Part shown: positions 10,229-18,410 of the stretch, in pieces
Layout: each line of letters opens with the position of its first letter
How positions within the stretch are numbered: the first letter of the stretch is position 1
Assembly (NCBI RefSeq): GCF_947496775.1
Contig: NZ_CANMDU010000008.1
Span: 124,001-188,000, forward strand
Direction: 5' to 3'
Length of the DNA: 64,000 nt
Source of the DNA: an uncultured Maribacter sp.
Lineage (GTDB): Bacteria > Bacteroidota > Bacteroidia > Flavobacteriales > Flavobacteriaceae
Notes under the pieces: model-generated
Told to the model about the DNA's origin: nothing
Database searches by the model: none
What the model saw: only the letters and a program-made list of their open reading frames with translations
Position numbers and translations under genes: made by a program

Positions 10229-11038
10229 CTACTTTTGCGAATCTATTGCCAACTTAACTGACCCAAACTCTTTCAGTAATTCTTCTGCTTTTTCATAAGA
10301 AACATTAAGGCCTTCCATAATATATCGGGTTCCTCTATCCACTAATTTATCATTGGTAAGTTGCATATTCACCATTTTGTTTCCTTTAACGCGCCCTATT
10401 CGTATCATTAAAGCAGTAGAAATCATATTTAAAGCCAATTTCTGCGATGTTCCGCTTTTCATTCTAGTACTACCGGTTACAAACTCAGGACCTACGTTTA
10501 TTTCTATAGGAATTTCAGATAATTCTGCTAACGGAGAACCTGGGTTATTTGTTATACCAGCAGTAAGTAAACCATTTGCTTTGGCTTCTTGTATTCCTCC
10601 CAAAACATAAGGAGTTGTACCTGAAGCTGCTATGCCAACCACCACATCTATCGCAGTAATTTTATGTTCTTCTAAATCTTTCCAAGCCTGGTTAGTAGCG
10701 TCTTCTGCATTTTCTACCGCTTTACGTATTGCTGTATCTCCTCCTGCAATTAAACCAACCACTCGTTCATGTGGCATTCCAAATGTCGGTGGAATTTCAG
10801 AAGCATCCAAAATACCCAATCGGCCACTTGTCCCCGCTCCTATATAAAATAAACGTCCTCCTTTATTAAATCTCTCTTCCAATCCATCTACTAACTCCGT
10901 AATCTGAGGAATAACCTTTTCAACTGCATCTGCTATTTTTTTATCCTCATCATTCATTGCTGCCAATATAGAAGCAGTATCCATTAGTTCTAAGTCATTG
11001 TGGTTCGATGGAGATTCTGTAATTTTCTTATAACTCAT
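10229..11038 (-). CDS. murQ: N-acetylmuramic acid 6-phosphate etherase
   Basis: A 269-residue SIS-domain protein. It cleaves the D-lactyl ether of MurNAc-6P to give GlcNAc-6P and lactate in the cytoplasm. Diagnostic stretches are GGRLFYIGAGTSGRLG and DASEIPPTFG near residues 60-88, the GGDTAIRKAVENAED segment with the catalytic-region Glu, GIAASGTTPYV, and the closing STRMKSGTSQK. It is about 30 residues shorter than the E. coli enzyme at the C-terminus, common in this phylum. It sits 4 bases after the DeoR-type regulator gene, so the two form an operon read away from nagB. With anmK at 18.4 kb it forms the MurNAc branch of peptidoglycan recycling. Confidence 0.96.
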   Translation of the reverse strand: MSYKKITESPSNHNDLELMDTASILAAMNDEDKKIADAVEKVIPQITELVDGLEERFNKGGRLFYIGAGTSGRLGILDASEIPPTFGMPHERVVGLIAGGDTAIRKAVENAEDATNQAWKDLEEHKITAIDVVVGIAASGTTPYVLGGIQEAKANGLLTAGITNNPGSPLAELSEIPIEINVGPEFVTGSTRMKSGTSQKLALNMISTALMIRIGRVKGNKMVNMQLTNDKLVDRGTRYIMEGLNVSYEKAEELLKEFGSVKLAIDSQK

Positions 11039-11042
11039 AATT

Positions 11043-11792
11043 TTATAAAAGGCGTATATCGTTGTTTCTAAAAAGGTTCAATAAATCATTTTCTGGATGC
11101 AACTCCGTAATCATGGTATTAATAGCATTTACATCGCAACTCTTATATCTATGTTGCGAATTCAGTTTTTCTGAAATAGACAATAAAACTGTTTTCTTTG
11201 ATGCTTTAATAACCGCTTTTTTCATTTGTACAATATCCCAATCGAACTCCGTTAAACCATGTAAAGCATCCACATAACCAGTACCTATAAATCCGTAGTC
11301 TACTTTTATTTCGGATAAATTATGAATAGCATTCGCTCCCAATGCCAATTGTGCATCTTTAGATATTTGTCCTCCCACAAAAATAACGGTAATATTTTCT
11401 TTCTCCAGCAATTCCATTGCTACCGTTAAACTTAAGGTAAAACAAGTGAGTTTAAGATGATCCGGTATCAATCTTGCTAACTCCATACAAGTAGTTCCGC
11501 CGTCTACGAATATTACAGCACCATCTTTTAACAAAGAAATCGCTTTTTGAGCAATAATAATTTTTTCAGGAAGTGCGTATACATTCTCATTAGGAAAACT
11601 CTTATTTGTAAAGCCAAGAGATATTGCTCCTCCATGAACTTTTTTTAACTTATTTTCTGCATCTAGTTCCTTAACATCTCTTCTTACTGTGTCTATAGAA
11701 ACATCTAAGATTTCCGCAAGATCCATTAAAAGTACTCTATTATGTAAGGCAACCTCATTTAGTATTGCAATATGCCTTTCCTCTTTTAACAT
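11043..11792 (-). CDS. DeoR/GlpR-family transcriptional regulator
   Basis: A 249-residue protein with an N-terminal winged HTH (residues 3-57, LAEILDVSIDTVRRDVKEL, then KKVHGGA) and a C-terminal DeoR sugar-phosphate sensor domain (VFVDGGTTCMELARLIP and IGTGYVDALHGLTEFD). Members usually repress sugar-catabolic operons and are released by a phosphorylated sugar. It is co-transcribed with murQ and divergent from the NagB/PIG-L gene, with a perfect 16-bp palindrome in between. The natural inference is that it controls amino-sugar recycling in response to a GlcNAc-6P-like or MurNAc-6P-like ligand. Ligand not shown by sequence. Confidence 0.9.
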   Translation of the reverse strand: MLKEERHIAILNEVALHNRVLLMDLAEILDVSIDTVRRDVKELDAENKLKKVHGGAISLGFTNKSFPNENVYALPEKIIIAQKAISLLKDGAVIFVDGGTTCMELARLIPDHLKLTCFTLSLTVAMELLEKENITVIFVGGQISKDAQLALGANAIHNLSEIKVDYGFIGTGYVDALHGLTEFDWDIVQMKKAVIKASKKTVLLSISEKLNSQHRYKSCDVNAINTMITELHPENDLLNLFRNNDIRLL

Positions 11793-11825
11793 GGTTACTT
11801 TAGTCGTTTTATCTAATTACAACAG

Positions 11826-11833
11826 CAAAGGTA
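11826..11833 (-). promoter_or_regulatory. -7 box for the regulator-murQ operon
   Basis: The minus strand reads TACCTTTG, a perfect TAnnTTTG, 33 bases upstream of the regulator ATG. I see no TTG at the usual -33 distance, so promoter use may depend on an activator or may be weak. Confidence 0.45.
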
Positions 11834-11910
11834 ACAAATAAAAATCATTGCTTTTTTGTGCTGTTTATCTAACTCAAAAACGAAATATAATTATAATGAT
11901 TGCAAATAAA

Positions 11911-11926
11911 TGCAGTAATTACTGCA
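11911..11926. promoter_or_regulatory. Perfect 16-bp palindrome, candidate operator
   Basis: TGCAGTAATTACTGCA equals its own reverse complement. It lies midway between the divergent -7 boxes at 11826-11833 and 11955-11962, about 30 bases upstream of the nagB box. The position fits an operator serving both promoters. The divergent DeoR-type regulator is the likely binder, by inference. Confidence 0.5.
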
Positions 11927-11954
11927 AAAAACAGCATATTTTGTTTTTTTTTAT

Positions 11955-11962
11955 TAAATTTG
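11955..11962 (+). promoter_or_regulatory. -7 box for the NagB/PIG-L gene
   Basis: TAAATTTG is a perfect TAnnTTTG, 29 bases before the ATG at 11992. It lies downstream of the alternative upstream start in the same frame (11848), which supports 11992 as the real start. No clear -33 TTG is seen at 17-23 bases. Confidence 0.5.
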
Positions 11963-11991
11963 AACTACAAAATCGAAAAAGACTTCAAAAA

Positions 11992-13956
11992 ATGGCACTA
12001 GTTACTATCCAACCACAGGCTCAAAAAATTCCAAAAGACGAAGAATCTAGAAAGTTTGAAAAAATAACCTCTTTTATTCATCAGAATTCAGAATCTGCCT
12101 CGCTATCTGTTGCCGCAGAAATTGCGGAATTAATAAAGCAGAGACAAAAACAAGGCAAGAATGTTGTTCTGGGATTAGCAACTGGCTCTACTCCTACCAG
12201 AGTGTATGATTATCTAGTACAATTTCATAAAGAAGAAGGATTAAGTTTCAAGAATGTCATCTCTTTTAATTTAGATGAATATTTTCCAATGCAACCAGAT
12301 TCTATACATAGCTACGTAAGGTTCATGAAAGAACATCTTTTTGACCACATAGATATAAAACCTGATAACATTCATATTCCAGATGGAAATCTCGAAAAAG
12401 AAGATGTAAAAGAATTTTGCGAGGCATATGAACAAAAAATACTGCATTCTGGAGGAATAGACATCCAAATACTTGGGATTGGAAGAACGGGGCACATTGG
12501 ATTTAATGAGCCCGGCTCCTCATTAAAAAGTAAAACCCGTATGGTTAGGCTAGACCGTGTTACCCGCTTGGATGCAGCTAGTGATTTTTTTGGGTTAGAA
12601 AATGTTCCCGCAAAAGCAATTACCATGGGTGTCGGAACCATAATGGCCGCAAGAAAGATAATTCTAATGGCATGGGGAGAAGGCAAATCCGATGTAATTC
12701 GTGAAGCCGTCGAAGGCTCTATCAGAGAATCTGTCCCAGCTACTTTTTTGCAACATCATAAAAACTGTGAGTTCATCGTAGATTTTGCTGCGGCATCGTC
12801 ATTAACAAGAATAAAAACACCTTGGCTAGTAAGTGAATGTAATTGGACGGATAATCTTATTCTAAAAGCTACCATTTGGCTTTCAGAAAAGCTTAACAAG
12901 GCTATCCTTAAACTCACCAATGAAGATTACAACGAACAAGGAATGGGCAGCTTAATCGCAGAAATCGGTTCTTCCGAACAAATAAACCTGCAGGTTTTTA
13001 ATCATTTACAACGTACTATAACAGGTTGGCCAGGAGGAAAACCAAATGCAGATGATAGCAGTAGACCGGAAAGAAAATTTCCATACCCAAAAACATCTCT
13101 TATTTTTAGTCCACATCCTGATGATGATGTAATATCTATGGGAGGAACACTTTTGAGACTTGTAGATCAAGGCCACAAAGTTCATGTCGCTTACCAAACT
13201 TCTGGTAATATTGCGGTTTTTGACGATGAAGTAATTCGCTTTCTTGACTTTGCTAAGGATTTAGAAGAGCAAAATACAGAGTTACATGAAAAATTAAAAA
13301 AAGTTAAAACCTTTCTAAAAAATAAAAAACCAGGACAAATAGACAGCCCCGAGATTCAAAAAATAAAAGGACTTATAAGAAAAGGAGAAGCTCTTTCCGC
13401 TTGCAGGTATTGCGGTGTCAATGGAGAAAATGCACATTTTCAAAACTTACCGTTTTATGAAACTGGGACGGTAAAGAAAAAACCACATTCTGAACAAGAC
13501 ATTCGACTAACCTACGATTTATTAAACAAAGTTAAACCTAATCAAATATTTGCAGCAGGAGATTTATCTGACCCTCATGGAACCCATCGAGTTTGTTTAC
13601 AAGTCATTTACGATGCCATAGAACTACTGGTAGCAGACAATGTAGACTGGATAAAAGATTGTTATGTTTGGTTATATAGAGGTGCTTGGCAAGAATGGGA
13701 TATTGCAGATATGGAAATGACCGTACCCATTGGACCGAGAGATATGCAGCGTAAAAAAAATGCAATTTTTAAACATCAATCTCAAAAAGATGCCGCTATG
13801 TTTCCAGGAAATGATGAGAGAGAATTTTGGCAACGAGCAGAACAAAGAAATACATCTACCGCCGTAAAATACAACTCCTTAGGTATGGCAGAATACGAAG
13901 CTATGGAAGGTTTCGTTAGATACCATTTTCAACAATCAATTAAATCTAAGGATTGA
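11992..13956 (+). CDS. nagB: Glucosamine-6-phosphate deaminase fused to a PIG-L (LmbE-like) deacetylase domain
   Basis: A 654-residue fusion. Residues ~20-300 are NagB: GLATGSTPT, NLDEY with the catalytic Asp, and GIGRTGHIGFNEPGSS with catalytic His and Glu. They convert GlcN-6P to fructose-6P and ammonia. Residues ~365-640 are a PIG-L/LmbE domain: PHPDDD at 374-379 (metal ligands His and Asp), then DPHGTHR with a third His ligand, plus a CRYC pair between them. PIG-L members are zinc N-deacetylases of GlcNAc conjugates (MshB, BshB). No nagA is seen nearby, so the second domain might deacetylate GlcNAc-6P; this is inference. The frame is open further upstream, but the ATG at 11992 follows the -7 box and begins the conserved protein. 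Confidence 0.92.
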   Translation: MALVTIQPQAQKIPKDEESRKFEKITSFIHQNSESASLSVAAEIAELIKQRQKQGKNVVLGLATGSTPTRVYDYLVQFHKEEGLSFKNVISFNLDEYFPMQPDSIHSYVRFMKEHLFDHIDIKPDNIHIPDGNLEKEDVKEFCEAYEQKILHSGGIDIQILGIGRTGHIGFNEPGSSLKSKTRMVRLDRVTRLDAASDFFGLENVPAKAITMGVGTIMAARKIILMAWGEGKSDVIREAVEGSIRESVPATFLQHHKNCEFIVDFAAASSLTRIKTPWLVSECNWTDNLILKATIWLSEKLNKAILKLTNEDYNEQGMGSLIAEIGSSEQINLQVFNHLQRTITGWPGGKPNADDSSRPERKFPYPKTSLIFSPHPDDDVISMGGTLLRLVDQGHKVHVAYQTSGNIAVFDDEVIRFLDFAKDLEEQNTELHEKLKKVKTFLKNKKPGQIDSPEIQKIKGLIRKGEALSACRYCGVNGENAHFQNLPFYETGTVKKKPHSEQDIRLTYDLLNKVKPNQIFAAGDLSDPHGTHRVCLQVIYDAIELLVADNVDWIKDCYVWLYRGAWQEWDIADMEMTVPIGPRDMQRKKNAIFKHQSQKDAAMFPGNDEREFWQRAEQRNTSTAVKYNSLGMAEYEAMEGFVRYHFQQSIKSKD

Positions 13957-14009
13957 ACAATTTATATAATTTGGTCGTCATCCTCCATTTATATTCATTA
14001 TAATTTTAA

Positions 14010-14047
14010 AAAGGTCTATTTTAGTAGTAAATAGACCTTTCTTTTTC
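14010..14047 (+). terminator. Intrinsic terminator after the NagB/PIG-L gene
   Basis: A perfect 12-bp stem (14010-14021 with 14029-14040, loop TAGTAGT) is followed by CTTTTTCTT. It ends only a few bases before the next ATG at 14050, so read-through would place the hairpin in the leader of the GHL10 gene. Confidence 0.75.
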
Positions 14048-14049
14048 TT

Positions 14050-15558
14050 ATGACAAAGTTTTTTTTACTTCTTTTATCTTTTGCTGCTCTTATTTCTTGT
14101 AGCTCTCTACAATCCTACAACAAACATCCAAAAACAGAATTTAGAGGGGTTTGGATTGCTACAGTAGTGAATATAGATTGGCCAAAAAATGGATTAGACG
14201 AAATAGAAAAACAAAAAAAAGACTATTTAGAAATATTAGATTTTTACCAAAACCTAAATTTCAATGCTGTTATTGTACAAATTAGAACTGCCGGAGATTC
14301 TTTTTACAGATCAGAATATGCGCCATGGTCTCGCTTTTTAACAGGTAAAGAAGGTAAAGCTCCTAAAGAAAACTTTGATGTCTTAGGTTGGATGATCAAT
14401 GAAGCACACTCTAGAGGCATGGAGTTCCATGCATGGTTAAATCCGTACAGGGCTACTTTTGATTTAGAAACAGAGGTTTTAAGTCCTACCCACGATTTTA
14501 ATCTGCACCCCGAATGGATGGTTAAATACGGAAAAAAATACTATTACAATCCTGGCTTACCAGAAGTACAAGAAAAAATGGTTTCCATTATGAAAGAAGT
14601 AGTCGCCGACTATGACATAGATGCCATACATTTTGATGACTATTTTTATCCCTACAAAATTAAAGATAAAGTATTTCAAGATTCTTCCTGTTATGAATTT
14701 TATAAGCGGCCCAAACAATCTATTGCTGATTGGCGCAGAAGTAATATAGACTCGTTAGTTAAAAAAACATATCGGACTATAAAAAAAGAAAAACCTTGGG
14801 TACAATTTGGTATAAGTCCTTTTGGAGTATGGAAAAACAAAAGTACTGATCCAAAAGGTTCAGATACGAAAGCTGGGCAAACTACCTATGAAGATTTATA
14901 TGCAGACCCTTTATTATGGATGAAAAAAGGGTGGGTAGACTATCTAATTCCTCAGGTATATTGGAGTATGGATTTACCAGTAGCATCTCATAGTAAAATT
15001 GTAGACTGGTGGGCGCAAAACAAAAGTAACAGTAATCTATATATTGGCAATGGCGCTTACAAAATCCGCAATAATAGTGATCATGCTTGGCAAAAGAAAA
15101 AAGAACTCCCTAACCAATTAAAACTAGCCAGAAACACACAGCAAATGAGCGGAAATGCATTTTTTAGTGCTAAATCTTTAATGAAAAATAATTCCGATGT
15201 CGTAAAATATATTAAAAGAAAATACTATAAAAAAGCAGCCCTTACCCCTATTTCTTCTTTAACAAAAAACACTTTTAATGAAGTTAAGGTTCAAGTTTCT
15301 AAACATAGTGAAGAAAAAATTGAATTTACGGTTAATAGTCCGCAAAAACTCCGGTATGCTATAATCTACGATAGTGGAAAAAAAACAAAGCTAACTTATC
15401 CTACCACAAAATTACTTAACAAAACGTTTATAGACGATTCCTCTATATTTTCCATATCTAAAAGTGAATTTAAAGGCAAAAAACATATTGCTATAACTTT
15501 TATCAATTATTATGGTCGAGAGAGTAAGCCAACAGTATTAAAGATAAAGAATGATTAA
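14050..15558 (+). CDS. GHL10-family glycoside hydrolase lipoprotein (DigH-like)
   Basis: A 502-residue lipoprotein: the signal peptide ends in lipobox LISC, Cys at residue 17. Residues ~28-345 are the glycosyl-hydrolase-like GHL10 domain (formerly DUF187): EFRGVWIATVVNIDWP, NFNAVIVQIRTAGDSFY, GMEFHAWLNPYR, DAIHFDDYFYPY and VDYLIPQVYWS. The Asp pair in HFDDYF is the likely catalytic region. The tail (~390-502) looks like a beta-sandwich. The E. coli GHL10 lipoprotein DigH cleaves peptide-free (denuded) peptidoglycan glycans, and position in a recycling cluster fits that role in the periplasm. The end overlaps the AmpG-like gene by 8 bases, so the two are translationally coupled. Confidence 0.85.
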   Translation: MTKFFLLLLSFAALISCSSLQSYNKHPKTEFRGVWIATVVNIDWPKNGLDEIEKQKKDYLEILDFYQNLNFNAVIVQIRTAGDSFYRSEYAPWSRFLTGKEGKAPKENFDVLGWMINEAHSRGMEFHAWLNPYRATFDLETEVLSPTHDFNLHPEWMVKYGKKYYYNPGLPEVQEKMVSIMKEVVADYDIDAIHFDDYFYPYKIKDKVFQDSSCYEFYKRPKQSIADWRRSNIDSLVKKTYRTIKKEKPWVQFGISPFGVWKNKSTDPKGSDTKAGQTTYEDLYADPLLWMKKGWVDYLIPQVYWSMDLPVASHSKIVDWWAQNKSNSNLYIGNGAYKIRNNSDHAWQKKKELPNQLKLARNTQQMSGNAFFSAKSLMKNNSDVVKYIKRKYYKKAALTPISSLTKNTFNEVKVQVSKHSEEKIEFTVNSPQKLRYAIIYDSGKKTKLTYPTTKLLNKTFIDDSSIFSISKSEFKGKKHIAITFINYYGRESKPTVLKIKND

Positions 15559-16825
15559 AAAAGACAAAGGCGCTTGGGCATGGGTTCCAGTTTTATATTT
15601 TACTCAAGGACTTCCTTACGTAATGGTTGTAACCGTATCGGTTATTATGTATAAAAAACTAGGTGTTAGTAATGCTGATATAGGTTTATATACTAGCTGG
15701 CTCTACCTTCCTTGGGTTCTAAAACCATTTTGGAGCCCTTTTGTAGATTTAAAAAGCACTAAGCGTAAATGGTTTCTAGGAATGCAATCCCTAATTGCTT
15801 TAGCTCTATTAGGAGTTGGTTTAACCCTACCTACTAATATATTTTTTATTACCACATTAGCTTGTTTCTGGATGGCAGCATTTGCTTCTGCTACGAACGA
15901 CATAGCTTCTGATGGATATTATATGCTAGGGTTAACAGAAAAAAAACAATCTTTTTTTGTTGGTATGCGAAGTACTTTTTATAGACTAGCAATGGTTACT
16001 GGAGAAGGTTTAATTGTAATATTAGCAGGTTTTTTAGAACATAAATATGGAGATAGCACAAAAGCATGGAGTATAACAATGATTGCTGCAGCTGGTTTGA
16101 TGCTTGTCTTAACAATAGCTAATTACTTTACCACCCCTAAATATGAAAACGAAGAAAATAACGATTTAGAGAAACCACAAAATTTTGGCGATATTTTAGG
16201 CTCTTTCTTTGATAAACCGAATATAGGAATTGCATTAGCCTTTATTTTAACCTATCGCTTAGGAGAATCGCAATTAGTAAAAATGGCTGCCCCTTTTATG
16301 TTAGATGATATTACTAAAGGAGGCTTGGGTTTTTCAACTGAAAAACTAGGAACATTATTTGGTACTGTAGGTGTTATTATGCTTTCCGTAGGTGGAATAC
16401 TTGGCGGTATTTTAATCTCTAGAGACGGACTAAAAAAATGGATGTTACCCATGGTATTATCTTTAAATATTCCAAACATTTTATATGCAGTACTTGCTCT
16501 AACAAAAACAACCAATATTATTGCTGTTTCAGCAACTGTAATATTCGAAAAATTTGGATATGGTTTTGGTTTTGCTGCATTTTTAATGTACCTAATTTAT
16601 ATTGCAGAGGGTAAATCTAAAACTTCTCATTATGCTTTAGCAACTGGTTTTATGGCATTAGGAATGATGTTACCTGGAATGATTAGTGGTTTTATGCAAG
16701 AATGGTTAGGCTACGGCGGATTCTTTATTTGGGTAGTTATTGCTGCTCTCCCAGCTTTAATCCTTTTGAAATATATTGAATACCCTGCAGAATACGGTAA
16801 AAAATCAAACTCAGACAATGCGTAA
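15551..16825 (+). CDS. ampG: AmpG-like MFS permease for anhydro-muropeptides
   Basis: A 424-residue protein with about 12 membrane segments. The N-terminus (WVPVLYFTQGLPYVMV, LYTSWLYLPWVLKPFWSP) and FASATNDIASDGYYM match the AmpG branch of the MFS, which brings GlcNAc-anhMurNAc muropeptides across the inner membrane. It overlaps the GHL10 gene (8 bases) and the GH3 gene (8 bases), so the three are one operon. The neighbours NagZ and AnmK act on the imported sugar, which supports the substrate. Transport specificity itself cannot be read from sequence. Confidence 0.85.
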   Translation: MIKKDKGAWAWVPVLYFTQGLPYVMVVTVSVIMYKKLGVSNADIGLYTSWLYLPWVLKPFWSPFVDLKSTKRKWFLGMQSLIALALLGVGLTLPTNIFFITTLACFWMAAFASATNDIASDGYYMLGLTEKKQSFFVGMRSTFYRLAMVTGEGLIVILAGFLEHKYGDSTKAWSITMIAAAGLMLVLTIANYFTTPKYENEENNDLEKPQNFGDILGSFFDKPNIGIALAFILTYRLGESQLVKMAAPFMLDDITKGGLGFSTEKLGTLFGTVGVIMLSVGGILGGILISRDGLKKWMLPMVLSLNIPNILYAVLALTKTTNIIAVSATVIFEKFGYGFGFAAFLMYLIYIAEGKSKTSHYALATGFMALGMMLPGMISGFMQEWLGYGGFFIWVVIAALPALILLKYIEYPAEYGKKSNSDNA

Positions 16826-18404
16826 TATCATCCCTTATAGTAAAGCATCAAAATCTCTTAGTAAAAGAGAAAAAGTTGGCCAATTTTTTATGCCAGCTGC
16901 TTTTATTAATGATACCGAAGAAGAAATCTCTGCATTAGAAAATCTAATAAAAGAACAAGGAATTGGCGGATTATGTTTTTTTCACAGTAGAGCCAGTGCA
17001 GCAACAAATTTTGAAGGAAAGAAAAAAATAATTTATAATACGGATAGTCTAAACACTTTAAAAAAATTAATAAAAAGATACCAAAAAGCAGCAAAACACA
17101 CCCTTTTAATTAGTATTGATGCCGAATGGGGATTAGCAATGCGCATTGAAAACACCCCGCAATACCCATATGCTATTTGTTTAGGAGCAATGACCAGTAA
17201 TTTAGATTTAGTTGAAGCTGTTGGAAAAAATATTGCTTTAGATTGTAAAGACGCTGGTATACATTGGAATTTAGCACCTGTCGTAGATATTAATAACAAC
17301 CCCAACAACCCTGTAATTGGTTATCGTTCTTTTGGGGAGGATAAAAAAAATGTTACCCAAAAAGCACTTGCATTTATAAAAGGAACCCAAGAAGCAGGAA
17401 TACTAACTAGTATTAAACATTTTCCCGGACATGGCGATACTGCTACAGACTCGCACTTAGATTTACCTTTAATAGACAAAACCAAAGAAGCTTTATGGGA
17501 AAACGAGCTATATCCTTTTAGAAAAGCTATTGCCTCTGGAGTAGATTCTGTAATGGTTGGGCATTTATCGGTGCCCGCCTTAGCAAACGGAAGCACGATA
17601 TCTTCCAGTATATCTAAAGACATTATTAAAGGTGTTTTACGTAAAGAAATGGGGTTTAACGGTGTTGTAATTTCCGATGCCCTAAACATGCATGCCGTTT
17701 CTAAAAACTACCCTATAAAAGGAGAATTAGAAGGTCTAGCTTTTGATGCTGGAAATGACATTTTATGTTTTGCAGAAAACACCAAAGAAGGGATAGAAAC
17801 TATTCTAAAAAATGCAGATGCAAAAGCCATAGAAGAGAGTTTTAAAAGAATATGGTTGTTAAAAGAAAAAGCTATAAATCAATCTAATGATAAAGAAGGA
17901 AAAAGGATAAGCTTAAGTTCTTTAAACAGTCTTATTGCAGAAAAAAGTATCACACAACTACAAAATAACACGAAAGATTTTGATAAAAATTCTTTCGCAG
18001 GAATTAGTATAAATTTTAGCAAAGACACTACTTTTTTTAATAACATTCAAAAAGAAAGAAAATTCGATTTTTATAGTTTAACTAATTACTCTATTTCAGA
18101 AATCAAAGAAAAAATAAAAGGTGTAAAAAACATCCTCATTAGTATAGAAGCTCCTAAAGTAAAGCCTCAGAATAAGTTTGATATTCCTGAAAAATATTGG
18201 GATTTTATCACCGAATTATTACTTACTAAAAGTACGATTTTGTACTTATTTGGAAATCCGTATATTCTAAATCATTTAAACTATAAAAAAGCACAATCTG
18301 TAATAATTTCTTATCAAAATTTTGAAGAATTTAAAATTGTTGCCGCCCATCATTTTTTAGGAAAAGTAGAAGCCAAAGGAAAATTACCCGTTTCCATAAA
18401 ATAA
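16818..18404 (+). CDS. nagZ: Family 3 beta-N-acetylhexosaminidase (NagZ-like)
   Basis: A 528-residue protein without signal peptide, so cytoplasmic. It carries the NagZ signature KHFPGHGDTATDSHLDLP (residues 200-217), whose Asp-His dyad acts as general acid/base, and the nucleophile Asp287 in SDALNMHAV. It should remove GlcNAc from GlcNAc-anhMurNAc. A second domain (~390-528) exceeds the ~340-residue proteobacterial NagZ and resembles the alpha/beta domain of longer GH3 enzymes. I chose the ATG at 16818 over an upstream in-frame ATG at 16776, because it gives the usual 8-base overlap with ampG and the family N-terminus. Confidence 0.9.
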   Translation: MRNIIPYSKASKSLSKREKVGQFFMPAAFINDTEEEISALENLIKEQGIGGLCFFHSRASAATNFEGKKKIIYNTDSLNTLKKLIKRYQKAAKHTLLISIDAEWGLAMRIENTPQYPYAICLGAMTSNLDLVEAVGKNIALDCKDAGIHWNLAPVVDINNNPNNPVIGYRSFGEDKKNVTQKALAFIKGTQEAGILTSIKHFPGHGDTATDSHLDLPLIDKTKEALWENELYPFRKAIASGVDSVMVGHLSVPALANGSTISSSISKDIIKGVLRKEMGFNGVVISDALNMHAVSKNYPIKGELEGLAFDAGNDILCFAENTKEGIETILKNADAKAIEESFKRIWLLKEKAINQSNDKEGKRISLSSLNSLIAEKSITQLQNNTKDFDKNSFAGISINFSKDTTFFNNIQKERKFDFYSLTNYSISEIKEKIKGVKNILISIEAPKVKPQNKFDIPEKYWDFITELLLTKSTILYLFGNPYILNHLNYKKAQSVIISYQNFEEFKIVAAHHFLGKVEAKGKLPVSIK

Positions 18405-18410
18405 AACAGT

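Larger units (their letters stand above)
11821..11936. repeat. Three copies of the heptamer AACAGCA in the regulator/nagB intergenic region
   Basis: AACAGCA occurs at 11821-11827 (+), 11859-11865 (inverted, TGCTGTT) and 11930-11936 (+). The first two form an inverted pair spanning the minus-strand -7 box. They could be half-sites for the DeoR-type regulator. With heptamers in AT-rich DNA, chance is not excluded. Confidence 0.35.

Noticed and set aside
11848-11991. Upstream extension of the NagB/PIG-L frame by 48 codons
   Set aside because: The extra residues are low in family similarity, and the -7 box at 11955-11962 lies inside it, so the ATG at 11992 is the better start.
12372-12686. Minus-strand 104-codon frame opposite nagB
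   Set aside because: It lies opposite conserved NagB motifs and shows no domain or start signal.
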